From NCBI GenBank assembly GCA_031256445.1, contig JAIRQN010000099.1, positions 1 through 32,518 on the forward strand: a stretch of DNA of 32,518 nt, written 5' to 3'. The DNA comes from Treponema sp. (GTDB lineage Bacteria; Spirochaetota; Spirochaetia; Treponematales; Breznakiellaceae). Below the pieces are notes generated by a model. It was not told the origin of the DNA. It made no database searches and worked only from the letters and a program-made list of their open reading frames with translations. This document shows positions 1 through 7,921 of the stretch, piece after piece (within the stretch, counting starts at the first letter, position 1; the number at the start of each line of letters is the position of its first letter). Made by a program: the position numbers and the translations under genes.

Positions 1-567
1 TACCCAAAAGGTATTGGCTTTGAGCAGGTATGGGCAACATTGGATAGGGTTGCAAAACGGCAGGAAGAAACCGCCTTATCTTTGAAAGACACAGAACAGG
101 TAGTAAAGGAGATAGGCAAACGCTTTGGCGATTTTACCAACCGTTTCGGTGAAGTTATAGAATATATGATCGCCCCTAATCTTCAGGATAAACTCTATGA
201 TATGGGCTTGGATTTTCAAACAGTAAGTTCAAACTTTAAAGTTAATGATTATAAAAATAATATTCATTTTCAAATAGATGTTTTTTTGCAAAACGGCGAT
301 ACTGCTATGCTTGTTGAAATAAAAACAAAACTAACCATTAGTGATATAAATGAACATATAAAACGCATGGAAAAAATGCGTATGTTTGCTGATTTACGCC
401 AAGATAGCGAACTAAAGGTTCGACGCACTTTCTTAGGAGCAGTTGCAGGGGTTGTAATTGAATCTGACGAAAAAGAATACGCATTAAATAACGGTTTTTA
501 TCTAATAGAACCTTCAGGAGAAACTTTTAATATAACTCCTCCGCATAATAAACTTAAAGAATGGTAA
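1..567 (+). CDS. PD-(D/E)XK nuclease-like protein (DUF3782-type), 5' end missing
   Basis: The reading frame is open to the left window edge, so this is the last 188 residues of a longer protein. A TTG at 40 is in frame, but upstream residues in the same frame (…GFEQVWATL) continue the pattern, so I treat the start as lost. The N-terminal part is a charged helix of coiled-coil type, followed by GKRFGDFTNRFGEVIE. The core has QIDVFLQNGD and then LVEIKTK. This gives the D…E-x-K arrangement of the PD-(D/E)XK nuclease fold, as in the DUF3782 families that are often multicopy in spirochaetes and cyanobacteria (family knowledge). The gene is clearly more AT-rich than its neighbours, which suggests transfer. 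Its biological role is unknown; nuclease activity is inferred from the fold only. Confidence 0.7.
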   Translation, partial: YPKGIGFEQVWATLDRVAKRQEETALSLKDTEQVVKEIGKRFGDFTNRFGEVIEYMIAPNLQDKLYDMGLDFQTVSSNFKVNDYKNNIHFQIDVFLQNGDTAMLVEIKTKLTISDINEHIKRMEKMRMFADLRQDSELKVRRTFLGAVAGVVIESDEKEYALNNGFYLIEPSGETFNITPPHNKLKEW

Positions 568-622
568 AATAACTTTCCAATGTGGCAGAGGATTGTCAAT
601 AATTATTTCGAATAAATACCGC

Positions 623-652
623 TTGCGTATTCAGTAAACCGGGCGGTATAAT
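623..652 (+). promoter_or_regulatory. sigma70-like promoter for the DUF362 gene
   Basis: A TTGCGT box (623-628) is followed after 18 bases by a perfect TATAAT (647-652). Transcription would start near 659, right at the AGGAG ribosome binding site (659-663), giving a leader of only about 11 bases before the TTG start at 670. Confidence 0.5.
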
Positions 653-669
653 TTTTACAGGAGAATTTT

Positions 670-2082
670 TTGTCCCAAAAAGCCGCCTCCGTAGTTGTAA
701 AACGCCTGCAAACGCCGCATCAGACAGAACCGTTTACGCGATTTAAACCGCTTTCACAGGCAATGAAGGATGAGATTTTTGCTTCTGTCGCTGATATATT
801 CGAAACGGCGGGCGGAAAGAAACTGCTTAAAAACAGCGCGGACGTATATTTAAAACCAAACGGAATAGACAGCAAGGCGTATTCCTATACACGGCCTGAG
901 GTTATCGAAGCTGTTATCCATTACTGGAAAGAATCAGGCGCGCGGCGCATATATCTGTTTGAAAACAGCACTCAAAGCAATTTTACGCGCATGGTATTCG
1001 CGCTTACAGGCTACAGCGATATTTGCAAACGTTATGGCGCGCGCGAAATATATCTGGATGAAGAAAAAAGCATACCTTTTACCTTTAACGGAAAAGCGCC
1101 GGAATCCCTGGAAAAAGACGGATACATCAAAACAACTTTCATGATACCCATGTTCATAACAGAAAACCTGATTGACAACGCAAACGATAATCTTTATATC
1201 AATCTGCCAAAACTCAAAACACATTCCATGGCCGGCGTTACGTTAGGTGTAAAAAACCAGTGGGCTTTTCCGCAGCCGGGCGACAGGCGGCCGGATCACA
1301 ATTTCAACCTTGCAAGTAAACTTGCCGATGTGCTGGGTTACATACAGCCGGATTTTACGCTAATCGAAGGCATAGAAGCGGTCATTTATGGCCATTACCC
1401 CGCTACAGCCCTTGCAGACAAATGCGTGCTGCCCTTCCGTATACTTTTGGCAAGCGCGAATGTAACGGCGGCTGATCTTACGGGAGCGAAATTATTCGGG
1501 CTGTCGCAGCAGGACGCGCTTCATTTAAAAATCGCGATTGAACGCGGTTACAGCAGGGGCGTAAAGAGCATGGATGATGTGGAAATAATTGGCGATATAT
1601 CGGATTTCAGGGAACATTATAGCTGGGATCTTTACCCTCAGTTTCCCGGTGATGTGACGATTTTAAAAGGAAGCGAGCGCTGCTGCCGCGAAGGCTGCCG
1701 GAACAATCCGCTGACTGTGATACAGTGCATGGCCTATGATTATCAGGGCAAAGGCGGCTGGACTCTGGTTATGGGAAAGGGACACGATCCGGCTTTAATA
1801 GACGCGATTAAAGGCAGGACGCTTGTAGCGGGACATTGCGCAATCGAAGAAACCGGCAGCCGCCTTGTTGCGCGGCTTGGCCGCAAAAATGTTTACTTTA
1901 CGGGTTTCTGCAATGACCTGTGCGCGACCACAAACGCATTATGTCATTTAATGAAAGTAAATCCGCTTTTAATGGCGCCTCTGCCGTTTTTAAAATCAGT
2001 AAAATTATTAATACTGGCGAAACTCAAAGGCTCGCAGGCAAACATACCGTTCATCTTCGCCCACAAGGTCAAAGTTGTTTAA
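670..2082 (+). CDS. DUF362 domain-containing protein
   Basis: A 470-residue protein of the DUF362 family. The diagnostic segment is INLPKLKTHSMAGVTLGVKNQW (residues about 177-198), followed by an Asp/His-containing stretch (DRRPDHNFN). The C-terminal part is Cys-rich (CCREGCRNN, later GFCNDLCATTNALC), so metal or Fe-S binding is possible. The start is TTG at 670 with AGGAG six bases upstream; no ATG fits the N-terminus better. It stands between its own promoter and ychF, so it is probably monocistronic. DUF362 proteins are common in anaerobes but their reaction is not established, so I assign no function. The family call is confident; the role is unknown. Confidence 0.8.
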   Translation: MSQKAASVVVKRLQTPHQTEPFTRFKPLSQAMKDEIFASVADIFETAGGKKLLKNSADVYLKPNGIDSKAYSYTRPEVIEAVIHYWKESGARRIYLFENSTQSNFTRMVFALTGYSDICKRYGAREIYLDEEKSIPFTFNGKAPESLEKDGYIKTTFMIPMFITENLIDNANDNLYINLPKLKTHSMAGVTLGVKNQWAFPQPGDRRPDHNFNLASKLADVLGYIQPDFTLIEGIEAVIYGHYPATALADKCVLPFRILLASANVTAADLTGAKLFGLSQQDALHLKIAIERGYSRGVKSMDDVEIIGDISDFREHYSWDLYPQFPGDVTILKGSERCCREGCRNNPLTVIQCMAYDYQGKGGWTLVMGKGHDPALIDAIKGRTLVAGHCAIEETGSRLVARLGRKNVYFTGFCNDLCATTNALCHLMKVNPLLMAPLPFLKSVKLLILAKLKGSQANIPFIFAHKVKVV

Positions 2083-2127
2083 AAAAGCATGTATTCCCGG
2101 TTTATTCGCGTTATGCTACTATAAACC

Positions 2128-3231
2128 ATGAGTTTAAACTGCGGCATTTTGGGACTGCCCAACGTAGGCAAGTCGACCATATTTTCAGCGTTATGTTCCA
2201 CTGTGGCGGAAGCTGCCAATTATCCGTTTTCCACCGTTAAGGCAAATGTGGGAATCATCAATGTCCCGGATACGCGGCTGGATAAATTGTCCGCAATTTT
2301 TACGCCGGAAAGGACAATCCCGGCAACCGTGGAATTTGTGGATATCGCCGGGCTTGTAAAAGGCGCGTCAAGGGGCGAAGGGCTGGGAAACCAGTTCCTT
2401 TCACATATCCGGGACGCGGCAGTGTACGCGCATGTTGTCCGCTGTTTCGAAAACAGCGATGTGATTCATGTCAACGAAAAAATCGATCCTGCTTCCGATA
2501 TAGAAATAATCGACATTGAGCTTGCCCTTGCCGATTTGCAGACTCTGGCCAAAAGACGGGAAAGGGCGGAAAAAACATTAAAGAATCCGGCAGAGAAAAA
2601 AAACAGCGAATTTGTCCTTTCAATTCTGGATAAAATCGGCCCTGCTCTTGAAAACGCGCAGCCTGTCCGCTCGCTTGGTTTAAACGATGATGAAAAAGCG
2701 GCTGTTTACGACTGCCATTTTATCACGGCAAAACCGCAGCTTTACGTCTGCAATGTTGACGAAAAGGGCATTAAATCAGGCAACGCCTGGACGGAGGCGG
2801 TAAAAAAACGCGCGCAAAACGAAGGAACGGAAGCAGTCAGCATCTGCGGAAAATTTGAAGCCGACCTGTGCGGCATAGAAGATCCGCAGGAAAAAAAAGC
2901 CTTCCTTGATGATCTTGGCCTTGAAGAAACAGGCCTGTCCGCTTTGATTCACAGTACATACAAACTGCTCGGGCTGCGCACTTTCTTTACATCGGGGAAA
3001 GACGAATGCCGCGCCTGGACATTCCGCGCCGGGGACACCGCGCCCAAAGCGGCGGGCGTTATTCACACGGATTTTGAAAAAGGTTTTATAAAAGCCGAAG
3101 TTTACACATGCGAAGATATTTTTCATTACGGAACGGAAGCGAAAATCAAGGAAGCGGGAAAGTACCGTCTTGAAGGCAGGGATTATGCAGTCCAGGACGG
3201 AGATGTAATGTTCTTTAAATTCAATGTATAA
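2128..3231 (+). CDS. ychF: YchF, Obg-family ATPase
   Basis: A 367-residue protein of the universal YchF/OLA1 family, a ribosome-associated P-loop ATPase. The P-loop is GLPNVGKST at residues 9-17, followed by NYPFSTVKANVG and DIAGLVKGASRGEGLGNQFL (switch/G3). The usual NKxD guanine motif is replaced by NVDE (about residue 210), which is the reason YchF prefers ATP (family knowledge). The C-terminus is a TGS domain (FRAGDTAPKAAGVIHTDFEKGFI…). The length is normal. The ATG at 2128 begins right at the expected N-terminus. However, there is no Shine-Dalgarno sequence before it, and -10-like boxes (TATGCT 2112-2117 or TACTAT 2117-2122) lie directly upstream, so the mRNA may be leaderless. Confidence 0.96.
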   Translation: MSLNCGILGLPNVGKSTIFSALCSTVAEAANYPFSTVKANVGIINVPDTRLDKLSAIFTPERTIPATVEFVDIAGLVKGASRGEGLGNQFLSHIRDAAVYAHVVRCFENSDVIHVNEKIDPASDIEIIDIELALADLQTLAKRRERAEKTLKNPAEKKNSEFVLSILDKIGPALENAQPVRSLGLNDDEKAAVYDCHFITAKPQLYVCNVDEKGIKSGNAWTEAVKKRAQNEGTEAVSICGKFEADLCGIEDPQEKKAFLDDLGLEETGLSALIHSTYKLLGLRTFFTSGKDECRAWTFRAGDTAPKAAGVIHTDFEKGFIKAEVYTCEDIFHYGTEAKIKEAGKYRLEGRDYAVQDGDVMFFKFNV

Positions 3232-3257
3232 GCGTACAGGGCCGGAAAATTTTTTAC

Positions 3258-3287
3258 TTGCCGGTTTGCCGAATCCTCTGGTATAAT
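3258..3287 (+). promoter_or_regulatory. sigma70-like promoter giving a near-leaderless transcript
   Basis: TTGCCG (3258-3263), an 18-base spacer, then a perfect TATAAT (3282-3287). The ATG at 3298 is only 10 bases past the -10 box, so transcription should begin about 3-5 bases before the start codon. There is no ribosome binding site in between, only an A-rich run. Confidence 0.55.
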
Positions 3288-3297
3288 TAAAAAAATC

Positions 3298-3738
3298 ATG
3301 ATTGAGCCTTCGGTATTACAGAAGTATTCACTTTTTGGCGGCTTAATGGAAGAACAGATAAAAAGCATAATTCCATTAATGAGCGAGGAACATTATAATT
3401 CTGATGAAATAATAATTCCTGAGGGAAAAGCCAACGACAAGATATTTTTCCTGATTGAAGGCCAGGTAGAAGTAAGCAAAACGGATATATTTCTTTCCCG
3501 TTTCAGCGAAGGAGAAGCTTTTGGCGAGATGGAAGTGCTGGATGTGATGCCGGCTGTCGCTACCATCAAATCCATCACGCCAGTTACGCTGCTGTCAATT
3601 TCAAACAAGACCCTGCGTGAAATTTACAAGCTTGATGTAAAAATATTTTCTCTGATAATTATGAATCTGGCCAGGGATCTTTCCCGCCGACTGCGCAGAA
3701 TGGACGAAAAATTTGCCTCAAATCCGATATTTATGTAA
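3298..3738 (+). CDS. stand-alone cyclic-nucleotide-binding-domain protein
   Basis: A 146-residue protein that is essentially one cNMP-binding (CAP_ED) beta-roll followed by a charged helix (LARDLSRRLRRMDEKF). Family features are FFLIEGQVEVSK and the phosphate-binding-cassette region FGEMEVLDVMPAVATIKS (residues 75-92). No DNA-binding winged helix follows, so it is not a Crp/Fnr regulator itself. The cassette keeps the Gly-Glu, but the usual Arg (…P-R-x-A-T) is replaced (…P-A-V-A-T). Canonical cAMP/cGMP binding is therefore doubtful. It may bind another ligand or act as a structural module. It sits between ychF and the ligase gene with its own promoter. Confidence 0.8.
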   Translation: MIEPSVLQKYSLFGGLMEEQIKSIIPLMSEEHYNSDEIIIPEGKANDKIFFLIEGQVEVSKTDIFLSRFSEGEAFGEMEVLDVMPAVATIKSITPVTLLSISNKTLREIYKLDVKIFSLIIMNLARDLSRRLRRMDEKFASNPIFM

Positions 3739-3767
3739 ATTATACTTAATATTTAACAGGAGATTCT

Positions 3768-5069
3768 ATGATTTTCAACCCGGAGTATGAATGTATGGAC
3801 GAACAGGCGCGGAAAAAACTCCAGCTTGCGTCTTTAAAAAATCTCGCGGAAACAGTATATTCCAAAGTTCCCTTTTACCGTCAGAAATTTAAGGCGGCGG
3901 GCATTACTCCAATGGATATTCACAGTATCGAAGATATTGAAAAACTGCCTTTTACCACAAAGGATGATCTGCGTGATAATTACCCTCATGGGCTGCGCGC
4001 CTGCCCTCAGGACAGAATTGTGGAAGTCCACATGAGTTCCGGCACAACGGGAAAACCGGTTGTGAACGAATATACCATTAAAGATATCGACATCTGGCGG
4101 CAGGCAATGTCCAGAACCCTCTCAGGCGCAGGCTGCACACGCGATGATATAGTTCAGAACTGCTACGGTTACGGGCTTTTTACCGGAGGAGCGGGAGTGC
4201 ATTACGGCGCTCTTAACATCGGCGCGGAAGTCCTGCCCATGTCAAGCGGCAATACGGAGCGTCAATTGATGATTCTGCGCGATTTTGGTTCAAGCATGCT
4301 GACCAGCACTCCCTCTTACGCGATGTACCTCTCTGAAGAAGCGGCGGAAGCCGGAATAGACCTTAAAGGGCTCCCTGTCAGCAAGGGCTGCTTTGGGGCT
4401 GAACCGTGGAGCGAGAACATGCGCGCGCAGATCGAAGAACGTTACAACATGAAAGCCTATGATATTTACGGTCTGACCGAAATAATCGGGCCGGGAGTCG
4501 CTTTTGAGTGTGAAGCGCAGACAGGACTTCATGTGAACGAGGACCTGTTCTACCCGGAGATTATCGATCCGGCGACAGGAAAAACGCTGCCGGCAGGCGA
4601 GAAAGGGGAGCTGGTTTTTACCACCCTTACAAGGGAAGGAACGCCTCTTTTACGCTACAGGACAAGGGATATTACATGTTTTATAAATGAACCCTGTAAA
4701 TGCGGCCGCACCAGTATACGGATTCACCGTCTTTTGGGCCGCACAGACGATATGCTGATTATCAGGGGAGTTAATGTCTTCCCAAGCCAGATTGAGCAGG
4801 CGCTTATAGAAATTGAAGGGACAGAACCCGCGTACCTTATCATTATAAACAGGGGCGAAAGGCATCTGGACGATGTGGAACTTCAGGTAGAAGTGAAAAA
4901 AGAACTCTTCTCTGACGAAACGCGCGGCCTTGAAAACCTTCGCAGCCGTATTGAGCATGTCATGAGGAGCAAACTGCAAATCGGTTTAAAAGTAAAACTG
5001 GTTGAACCAAAAACCATTGAACGTTCCATCGGAAAAGCGAAAAGAGTTATCGACAACAGGAAAATTTAG
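3768..5069 (+). CDS. paaK: phenylacetate-CoA ligase-type adenylate-forming enzyme
   Basis: A 433-residue member of the PaaK family, which activates aryl acids such as phenylacetate with ATP and CoA. Visible motifs are SSGTTGKP (residues 90-97, the AMP-binding P-loop), YDIYGLTE (about 233-240), GELVFTTLTREGTPLLRYRTRD (about 285-306), and a C-terminal AMP-binding domain with GRTDDMLIIRGVNVFPSQIE. Length is normal. The start ATG at 3768 is preceded by AGGAG. The next gene, 27 bases downstream, encodes a double-ACT protein. This pair recurs in anaerobes, often beside indolepyruvate oxidoreductase genes (family knowledge), but those are absent here. The substrate could be an aryl acid from amino-acid fermentation or an aryl acid to be salvaged; the sequence does not decide. 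Confidence 0.9.
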   Translation: MIFNPEYECMDEQARKKLQLASLKNLAETVYSKVPFYRQKFKAAGITPMDIHSIEDIEKLPFTTKDDLRDNYPHGLRACPQDRIVEVHMSSGTTGKPVVNEYTIKDIDIWRQAMSRTLSGAGCTRDDIVQNCYGYGLFTGGAGVHYGALNIGAEVLPMSSGNTERQLMILRDFGSSMLTSTPSYAMYLSEEAAEAGIDLKGLPVSKGCFGAEPWSENMRAQIEERYNMKAYDIYGLTEIIGPGVAFECEAQTGLHVNEDLFYPEIIDPATGKTLPAGEKGELVFTTLTREGTPLLRYRTRDITCFINEPCKCGRTSIRIHRLLGRTDDMLIIRGVNVFPSQIEQALIEIEGTEPAYLIIINRGERHLDDVELQVEVKKELFSDETRGLENLRSRIEHVMRSKLQIGLKVKLVEPKTIERSIGKAKRVIDNRKI

Positions 5070-5096
5070 GCATAAAATATATAATGAGGAGACATC

Positions 5097-5513
5097 ATGG
5101 GAATTAAGCAGATATCAGTTTTTCTTGAAAATACCACAGGCAGGCTCAGCGAAGTTACCAAAACGCTCGCAAAGGCCCAAATAAACCTTAGGGCGATAAG
5201 CATTGCCGATACAGCGGATTTCGGCATTCTTCGCCTTATCGTTGATAAAACAAAAGAAGCGGTAGAAGCGCTGAATACAGCCGGTTTTACTACCAGGCAG
5301 ACAGATGTTGTAGCGGTGGAAATTGAAGATACGCCGGGAAGTCTGGCGAAATTAATGGAACTCTTTCAGCAGTCGCAGGTTAACATTGAATACCTTTACG
5401 CTTCTCTGGAGGGCCAGGTTGGAAAAGCGGTTGTTATTTTTAAATTAAAGGATCATGATAAAGGCCAGAAAATTTTAAACGATAATAATTTTAAAATGGC
5501 GGAAAATTTTTAA
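5097..5513 (+). CDS. double ACT-domain protein
   Basis: A 138-residue protein made of two ACT domains and nothing else. The first starts at ISVFLENTTGRLSEVTKTL (residues 6-24) and the second at VEIEDTPGSLAKLMELF (about 75-91). The D/N-T-x-G-x-L signatures mark the amino-acid-binding turn of the fold. It follows the paaK-type gene in the same direction with a GAGGAG ribosome binding site. It is probably an amino-acid-sensing partner of the ligase (inference from gene pairing). It carries no catalytic domain. Confidence 0.85.
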   Translation: MGIKQISVFLENTTGRLSEVTKTLAKAQINLRAISIADTADFGILRLIVDKTKEAVEALNTAGFTTRQTDVVAVEIEDTPGSLAKLMELFQQSQVNIEYLYASLEGQVGKAVVIFKLKDHDKGQKILNDNNFKMAENF

Positions 5514-5546
5514 GACCTTGCTGTACAGGAAAAAAGGTGGTGCTGC

Positions 5547-7031
5547 ATGAAAATTTTAATGGTTTCCAGTGAAGCCGTTCCCTGGGCAAAGACAGGCGGA
5601 CTTGCCGATATGGTCTCTGCTCTTTCCATTAGCCTTGCCAAATTGGGCCACGAGGTAAAAATTGTCATTCCGCGCTACTATTCAGTTGACCGGGACGGTT
5701 TAAAACTGATGCCGGGAGCAATGGGAACGCCGATGGGCGGCGGCATAGAAGAATGGAGCGCGGTTTACAGCGCCGATATGCCGGGAACGGGTAAAAAGAA
5801 TCCTGTTAAAGTATATTTTATTGATCACGAGATCTTCTTTGGAAGAGACGGCATTTACGGAAGCCCTGCGGAAACAGATTTTATTGATAACCCAAGACGA
5901 TTCACCTTTTTCTGCCGGGCTGTTTTTCAGCTCTGCCGGAAAATTAAATGGTACCCGGATATTCTTCACGCCCATGACTGGCCTTCGGCTGTCGCGCCTG
6001 TCTATTTGAAATTCGCCGAAAGAGTCAGAGGCGGAGAATTTAAAAATACTGTCTCTGTTCTGACAATTCACAATCTTGGCTATCAAGGTATTTATAACAA
6101 GGAAAATTTCAACTATACAGGGCTTGGCTGGGATGTATTTTACTATGCCGGTTTTGAAGATTACGGCATGTTGAATATGCTGAAAGCGGGTCTTTACAGC
6201 GCGGATAAACTCAACACAGTTTCGCCCAATTACGCCGAAGAAACAAAAAAACAGGCTCACGGTTTCAGGCTGGACGGAGTGCTGCGCTACAGAAGCGCCG
6301 ACTACTGCGGAATACTGAATGGTATTGATTACAGCGTCTGGAATCCGGAAAAAGACAAATTAATCCCGTATACCTATTCAGCCAGGAACATAGAAGGGAA
6401 GGTAAAGGCAAAAGAAGCTTTGCAAAAGGAATTCAGCCTGCCCAAGGATATAAGCGTGCCTGTCATTGGCATGGTTACGCGCCTTACGGATCAAAAGGGC
6501 GTGGGAGAGCTGTTCGGCCCTACCTACGGCAGCGCCTGGGCGATTTGCAGGGATATGCAGCTTCAGATTGTGCTTCTTGGCTCCGGAGAAAGCTGGTGTG
6601 AAAATGAGATATCAAGCCTTTCTTCCAGACTTTCCAATTTTAAGGCAAAGATCGGCTACAGTGAGCAGACCAGCCACCTTATTGAAGCGGGCGCGGATTT
6701 TTTCCTGATGCCCAGCCGTTATGAGCCATGCGGCCTTAACCAGATGTACTCCCTTGTTTACGGAACGCTGCCCATAGTGCGCAGGACAGGCGGCCTTGTA
6801 GACACAGTGGAAAATTTTAACGAAGCCACCGGCACAGGAACCGGTTTTATGTTCGATGAGCTTAACCCGTCTTCCATTTACAATACGGTCGGCTGGGCAG
6901 TCTGGGCATGGTACAACAGGCGCAATGATATCGAAAAAATGCGCCTGCGCGGAATGTCGCAGGATTTTTCATGGGAGCGTTCGGCGCGGTTATACGTAAA
7001 AATGTATGAAGACACAACAGGGAAAAAATAG
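5547..7031 (+). CDS. glgA: glycogen synthase (ADP-glucose type)
   Basis: A 494-residue GT5-family glycogen/starch synthase that extends alpha-1,4-glucan from a nucleotide-glucose donor. The N-terminal KTGGLADM (residues 15-22) is the ADP-glucose-binding loop. Further marks are HAHDWPSAV, LTIHNLGYQG, NGIDYSVWNP, VTRLTDQKG and the C-terminal ADFFLMPSRYEPCGLNQM followed by a TGG loop (RRTGGLVDT). After LTDQKG there is an extra loop (VGELFGPTYGSAW) not seen in the E. coli enzyme as I recall it, which makes the protein slightly longer than the usual ~477. The ribosome binding site AAAGGTGG lies upstream of ATG 5547. No other glycogen genes are in the window. Confidence 0.95.
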   Translation: MKILMVSSEAVPWAKTGGLADMVSALSISLAKLGHEVKIVIPRYYSVDRDGLKLMPGAMGTPMGGGIEEWSAVYSADMPGTGKKNPVKVYFIDHEIFFGRDGIYGSPAETDFIDNPRRFTFFCRAVFQLCRKIKWYPDILHAHDWPSAVAPVYLKFAERVRGGEFKNTVSVLTIHNLGYQGIYNKENFNYTGLGWDVFYYAGFEDYGMLNMLKAGLYSADKLNTVSPNYAEETKKQAHGFRLDGVLRYRSADYCGILNGIDYSVWNPEKDKLIPYTYSARNIEGKVKAKEALQKEFSLPKDISVPVIGMVTRLTDQKGVGELFGPTYGSAWAICRDMQLQIVLLGSGESWCENEISSLSSRLSNFKAKIGYSEQTSHLIEAGADFFLMPSRYEPCGLNQMYSLVYGTLPIVRRTGGLVDTVENFNEATGTGTGFMFDELNPSSIYNTVGWAVWAWYNRRNDIEKMRLRGMSQDFSWERSARLYVKMYEDTTGKK

Positions 7032-7033
7032 GA

Positions 7034-7921
7034 ATGACAGCAAGAAAAACCCTTGTTTTTTTCCTGTTGGTTTTTTTTATAACTACAGCTTACGCGGCAG
7101 AAGAAACATCAGCAGAAGAAAAAGTTGTAAAATTCAGGAATTTTGCCAGCATCAGTTCATCGCTTAACTATAATTTTATGGCGTATGAACAAAGCTCCTC
7201 CGATTACAGTTTAATGACTAACCGCCCCTGGGACTTGGGAATTGGAATTGGATTATTAAGTTTATCAATTGGTTTTACATTCAGCCTGCCTTTTTTATAC
7301 GATCAAAATCATGAACAATCACAATCATTTGATATTAATATGAACATATATCATAAAAAAAGTTTTACTTACGCTTATTTTAAATTTTACAGCGGATTTA
7401 ATGACGGAGCGGATTATAACACTGATTTAACGATAATCAATGCCGCTCTTACATGGACGCGGGTATTCAATGACGATCATTCATTGAGAAGCGTTTATAA
7501 TCTGGACAGAAGACAGACTGTATCAAACGGAAGTTTCCTTTTGGGAGGAGGAATGTACTTAACATCGATTCAGGCGAATAATCAATCGGATAATACCGAA
7601 TTTGAAAATTTCCGCGATGGAGAAAACGCTCTTTATTTAGGTCCAAGCGCCGGTTTTTCATATACGTTTGTATTCAGAAGCAATTGCTTTATCAATGTCA
7701 TGTCTACATTCGGAGTTAATATAATGATTTCTGGCTGGAATACATCTTCAGGGTTTCAGGCTTTGCCTAGATTTACATTCGGATATCACGGGAAGAAATG
7801 GTCAGCCAATATATATTCAAAAGGCTCTTATCTTATTGCCGGTGATATCAGCGCTCCTGATTATAATATTTTCACCGGCAATGTCGGCCTTTCATTTGTC
7901 AGAAGATTCGGCGGACGCTGA
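7034..7921 (+). CDS. secreted beta-barrel-like protein, DUF4421-like
   Basis: A 295-residue protein with a clear signal peptide (MTARKTLVFFLLVFFITTAYA, cut before AEET). The rest is rich in aromatic and alternating hydrophobic residues. Segments such as LGIGIGLLSLSIGFTFSLPF and a C-terminal stretch ending …VGLSFVRRFGGR resemble amphipathic strands of an outer-membrane barrel. The layout reminds me of DUF4421 proteins, but I cannot verify this. It begins 2 bases after the glgA stop codon, so it is probably co-transcribed. It is more AT-rich than glgA. The stop codon abuts the stop of the convergent nucleotidase gene with no base between them. Confidence 0.6.
   Translation: MTARKTLVFFLLVFFITTAYAAEETSAEEKVVKFRNFASISSSLNYNFMAYEQSSSDYSLMTNRPWDLGIGIGLLSLSIGFTFSLPFLYDQNHEQSQSFDINMNIYHKKSFTYAYFKFYSGFNDGADYNTDLTIINAALTWTRVFNDDHSLRSVYNLDRRQTVSNGSFLLGGGMYLTSIQANNQSDNTEFENFRDGENALYLGPSAGFSYTFVFRSNCFINVMSTFGVNIMISGWNTSSGFQALPRFTFGYHGKKWSANIYSKGSYLIAGDISAPDYNIFTGNVGLSFVRRFGGR

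Noticed and set aside
1920-2240. Open frame of 106 codons on the + strand bridging the DUF362 and ychF genes
   Set aside because: It overlaps the end of the DUF362 gene and the P-loop of ychF in another frame, and has no domain or start signal.
5700-6260. Open frame of 186 codons on the - strand inside glgA
   Set aside because: Antisense to conserved GT5 motifs, no family features, low-complexity composition.
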